Below, piece by piece: positions 63,117 to 64,000 of a stretch of DNA of 64,000 bases. The notes below the pieces were generated by a model. That model was not told the origin of the DNA, did no database searches, and worked only from the letters and a program-made list of their open reading frames with translations. The position numbers were made by a program, and so were the translations under genes. The DNA lies in NCBI RefSeq assembly GCF_014192015.1, contig NZ_JACHXJ010000001.1, positions 1,550,001-1,614,000 of the forward strand, written 5' to 3'. Numbering within the stretch: the first letter of the stretch is position 1; each line of letters starts with the position of its first letter. This DNA is from Paenibacillus rhizosphaerae. Lineage in GTDB: Bacteria; Bacillota; Bacilli; Paenibacillales; Paenibacillaceae.

Positions 63117-64000
63117 TTGAGATGGACATCCGCGGCATGCCTCCTGTTCATGCTGCTGCATAATCCGACTGCAGATCAAGAACAGGCACAGGACAAGCTT
63201 ACGGTCACCCATGAAGGAAAAACCATCTCCGTGCTCAACCGCGACGCGCACAGCTTGGGGGTGTTTCCTCTACTGGACAAGGAACAATATAACGCGTGGG
63301 TTAACGAACTGGACCGGAAAACCTATAAGGAAGCGCAAAACGCGAGTTTTGACGCGGGGGGGCGCATTGTCGAGGGGAAGAACGGGTACAAGCTCGACCG
63401 CAGGGCTTTTTTGATGAAGTATTATGCGTATATGTACGAGACGAGCGGGCCGGCCGCGATTGAAGTTCCAACGTACCCGGTATTTCCGAAGGTCGATACG
63501 GAGCTGCTGGCGTCTTTGCGTTCCAAGCAAATCGGTTATTATATTACTTATTTCAACGCCGGCAACCGAGACCGTTCCCATAATATAGCTCTGGCGGCCG
63601 AAGCGATTGACGGTACGGTTATCTTTCCCGGTGAACGGTTCTCATTTAACCGGGTGGTTGGCATACGCACGACCGGCAGAGGCTACCGCCGGGCTGCTGT
63701 CATTGTGCGGGGCGAATTATCCGAAGGCGTGGGAGGCGGCATCTGTCAGGTATCCTCCACCTTGTTTAATGCTGCCGATCGGGCAGGGCTGAAGATTGTG
63801 CAGCGGTACTCCCACAGCCGTCATGTTCCCTATGTCCCTTCAGGCAGAGATGCAACCGTAAGCTGGGGCGGACCGGATTTTGTCTTTGACAACGCGTACA
63901 ATCAGCCGGTCCTTCTGCGCGCGTTTGCTGGTGGGGGAAGCATGGGCGTGTCCATCTACTCGTCTGACGTGATCGAATACTTCCCGAAAAAGGTACCGAG
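63117..64000 (+). CDS. VanW-family protein (3' end outside window)
   Basis: The frame runs off the window. It encodes a hydrophobic leader (WTSAACLLFMLLHNPTA), a peptidoglycan-binding-like N-terminal part, and a VanW domain with GERFSFNRVVGIRTTGRGYR, GVGGGICQVSSTLFNAA and YVPSGRDATVSWGGPDF. VanW proteins are exported; despite the name, they are common in non-resistant Bacillota. The start is unclear: TTG 63117 has poor spacing, while an ATGATGAAACGAGTG start at 63094 in another frame would supply a better signal-peptide N-terminus if one base were changed. Confidence 0.85.
   Translation, partial: MRWTSAACLLFMLLHNPTADQEQAQDKLTVTHEGKTISVLNRDAHSLGVFPLLDKEQYNAWVNELDRKTYKEAQNASFDAGGRIVEGKNGYKLDRRAFLMKYYAYMYETSGPAAIEVPTYPVFPKVDTELLASLRSKQIGYYITYFNAGNRDRSHNIALAAEAIDGTVIFPGERFSFNRVVGIRTTGRGYRRAAVIVRGELSEGVGGGICQVSSTLFNAADRAGLKIVQRYSHSRHVPYVPSGRDATVSWGGPDFVFDNAYNQPVLLRAFAGGGSMGVSIYSSDVIEYFPKKVP

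Overview
The window reads as chromosomal DNA of a spore-forming member of the Bacillota, most likely Paenibacillus or a close relative. The evidence is the moderate GC content, strong AGGAGG-type ribosome binding sites, a GerA-type spore germination operon, an SLH-domain surface protein, HelD, a YxdLM/BceAB-type exporter with YxeA, and many hairpin-plus-T-run terminators. No rRNA, tRNA, CRISPR array, prophage or intact insertion sequence was seen. The assignment rests on reading alone; no database search was possible.

Layout. 1-6 kb: the 3' end of an amidase gene, an array of ~111-bp tandem repeats, a four-gene germinant receptor operon (A-C-small D-like-B), and a YciI-family gene with a hairpin in its leader. 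6-16 kb: a divergent MFS/LysR pair, a small hydrophilic protein, an ankyrin lipoprotein, a kinase-then-regulator two-component system followed by an SLH surface protein, an NmrA-type oxidoreductase behind a near-consensus promoter with two palindromes, and a SplB-like radical SAM protein. 16-31 kb: single-polypeptide dihydroxyacetone kinase, acetyltransferase, phosphotransferase, a broken ABC ATPase, PepF, an M20 amidohydrolase, a FetAB-like exporter, an NlpC/P60 hydrolase, a UgtP-like glycosyltransferase with a VTT protein, a GntR regulator, and a frameshifted DedA-PAP2 fusion.

31-45 kb: a large SF2 helicase with two predicted membrane helices and an apparent ATA start, then an NAD locus (NrtR-like Nudix regulator, decayed pncB, nadD, nadE), a nucleotidyltransferase, an FMN reductase with a consensus promoter, an RCC1-repeat secreted protein, a broken hypothetical gene, an amino acid permease, a small acetyltransferase and an epimerase. 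45-53 kb: HelD, Nudix, GNAT, two membrane proteins, a Ser/Cys-tailed protein, and a TetR-P450 operon with two matching operators. 53-61 kb: a probable peptide-sensing/resistance operon (ABC ATPase, FtsX-type permease, YxeA, M1 metallopeptidase, response regulator, kinase) preceded by 11-bp-phased repeats. 61-64 kb: microsomal-type epoxide hydrolase with a MarR gene that may be leaderless, and the start of a VanW gene.

Two themes stand out. First, several genes carry lesions (ABC ATPase, DedA-PAP2, a hypothetical at 34.3 kb, pncB, a hypothetical at 41.7 kb, perhaps the VanW leader). Some are single-base slips in short homopolymers that could be sequence errors, but others involve large deletions and are true decay. 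Second, many promoters carry clear palindromic operators next to or on the -10 element, several with GTAAC/GTTAC half-sites beside redox enzymes.
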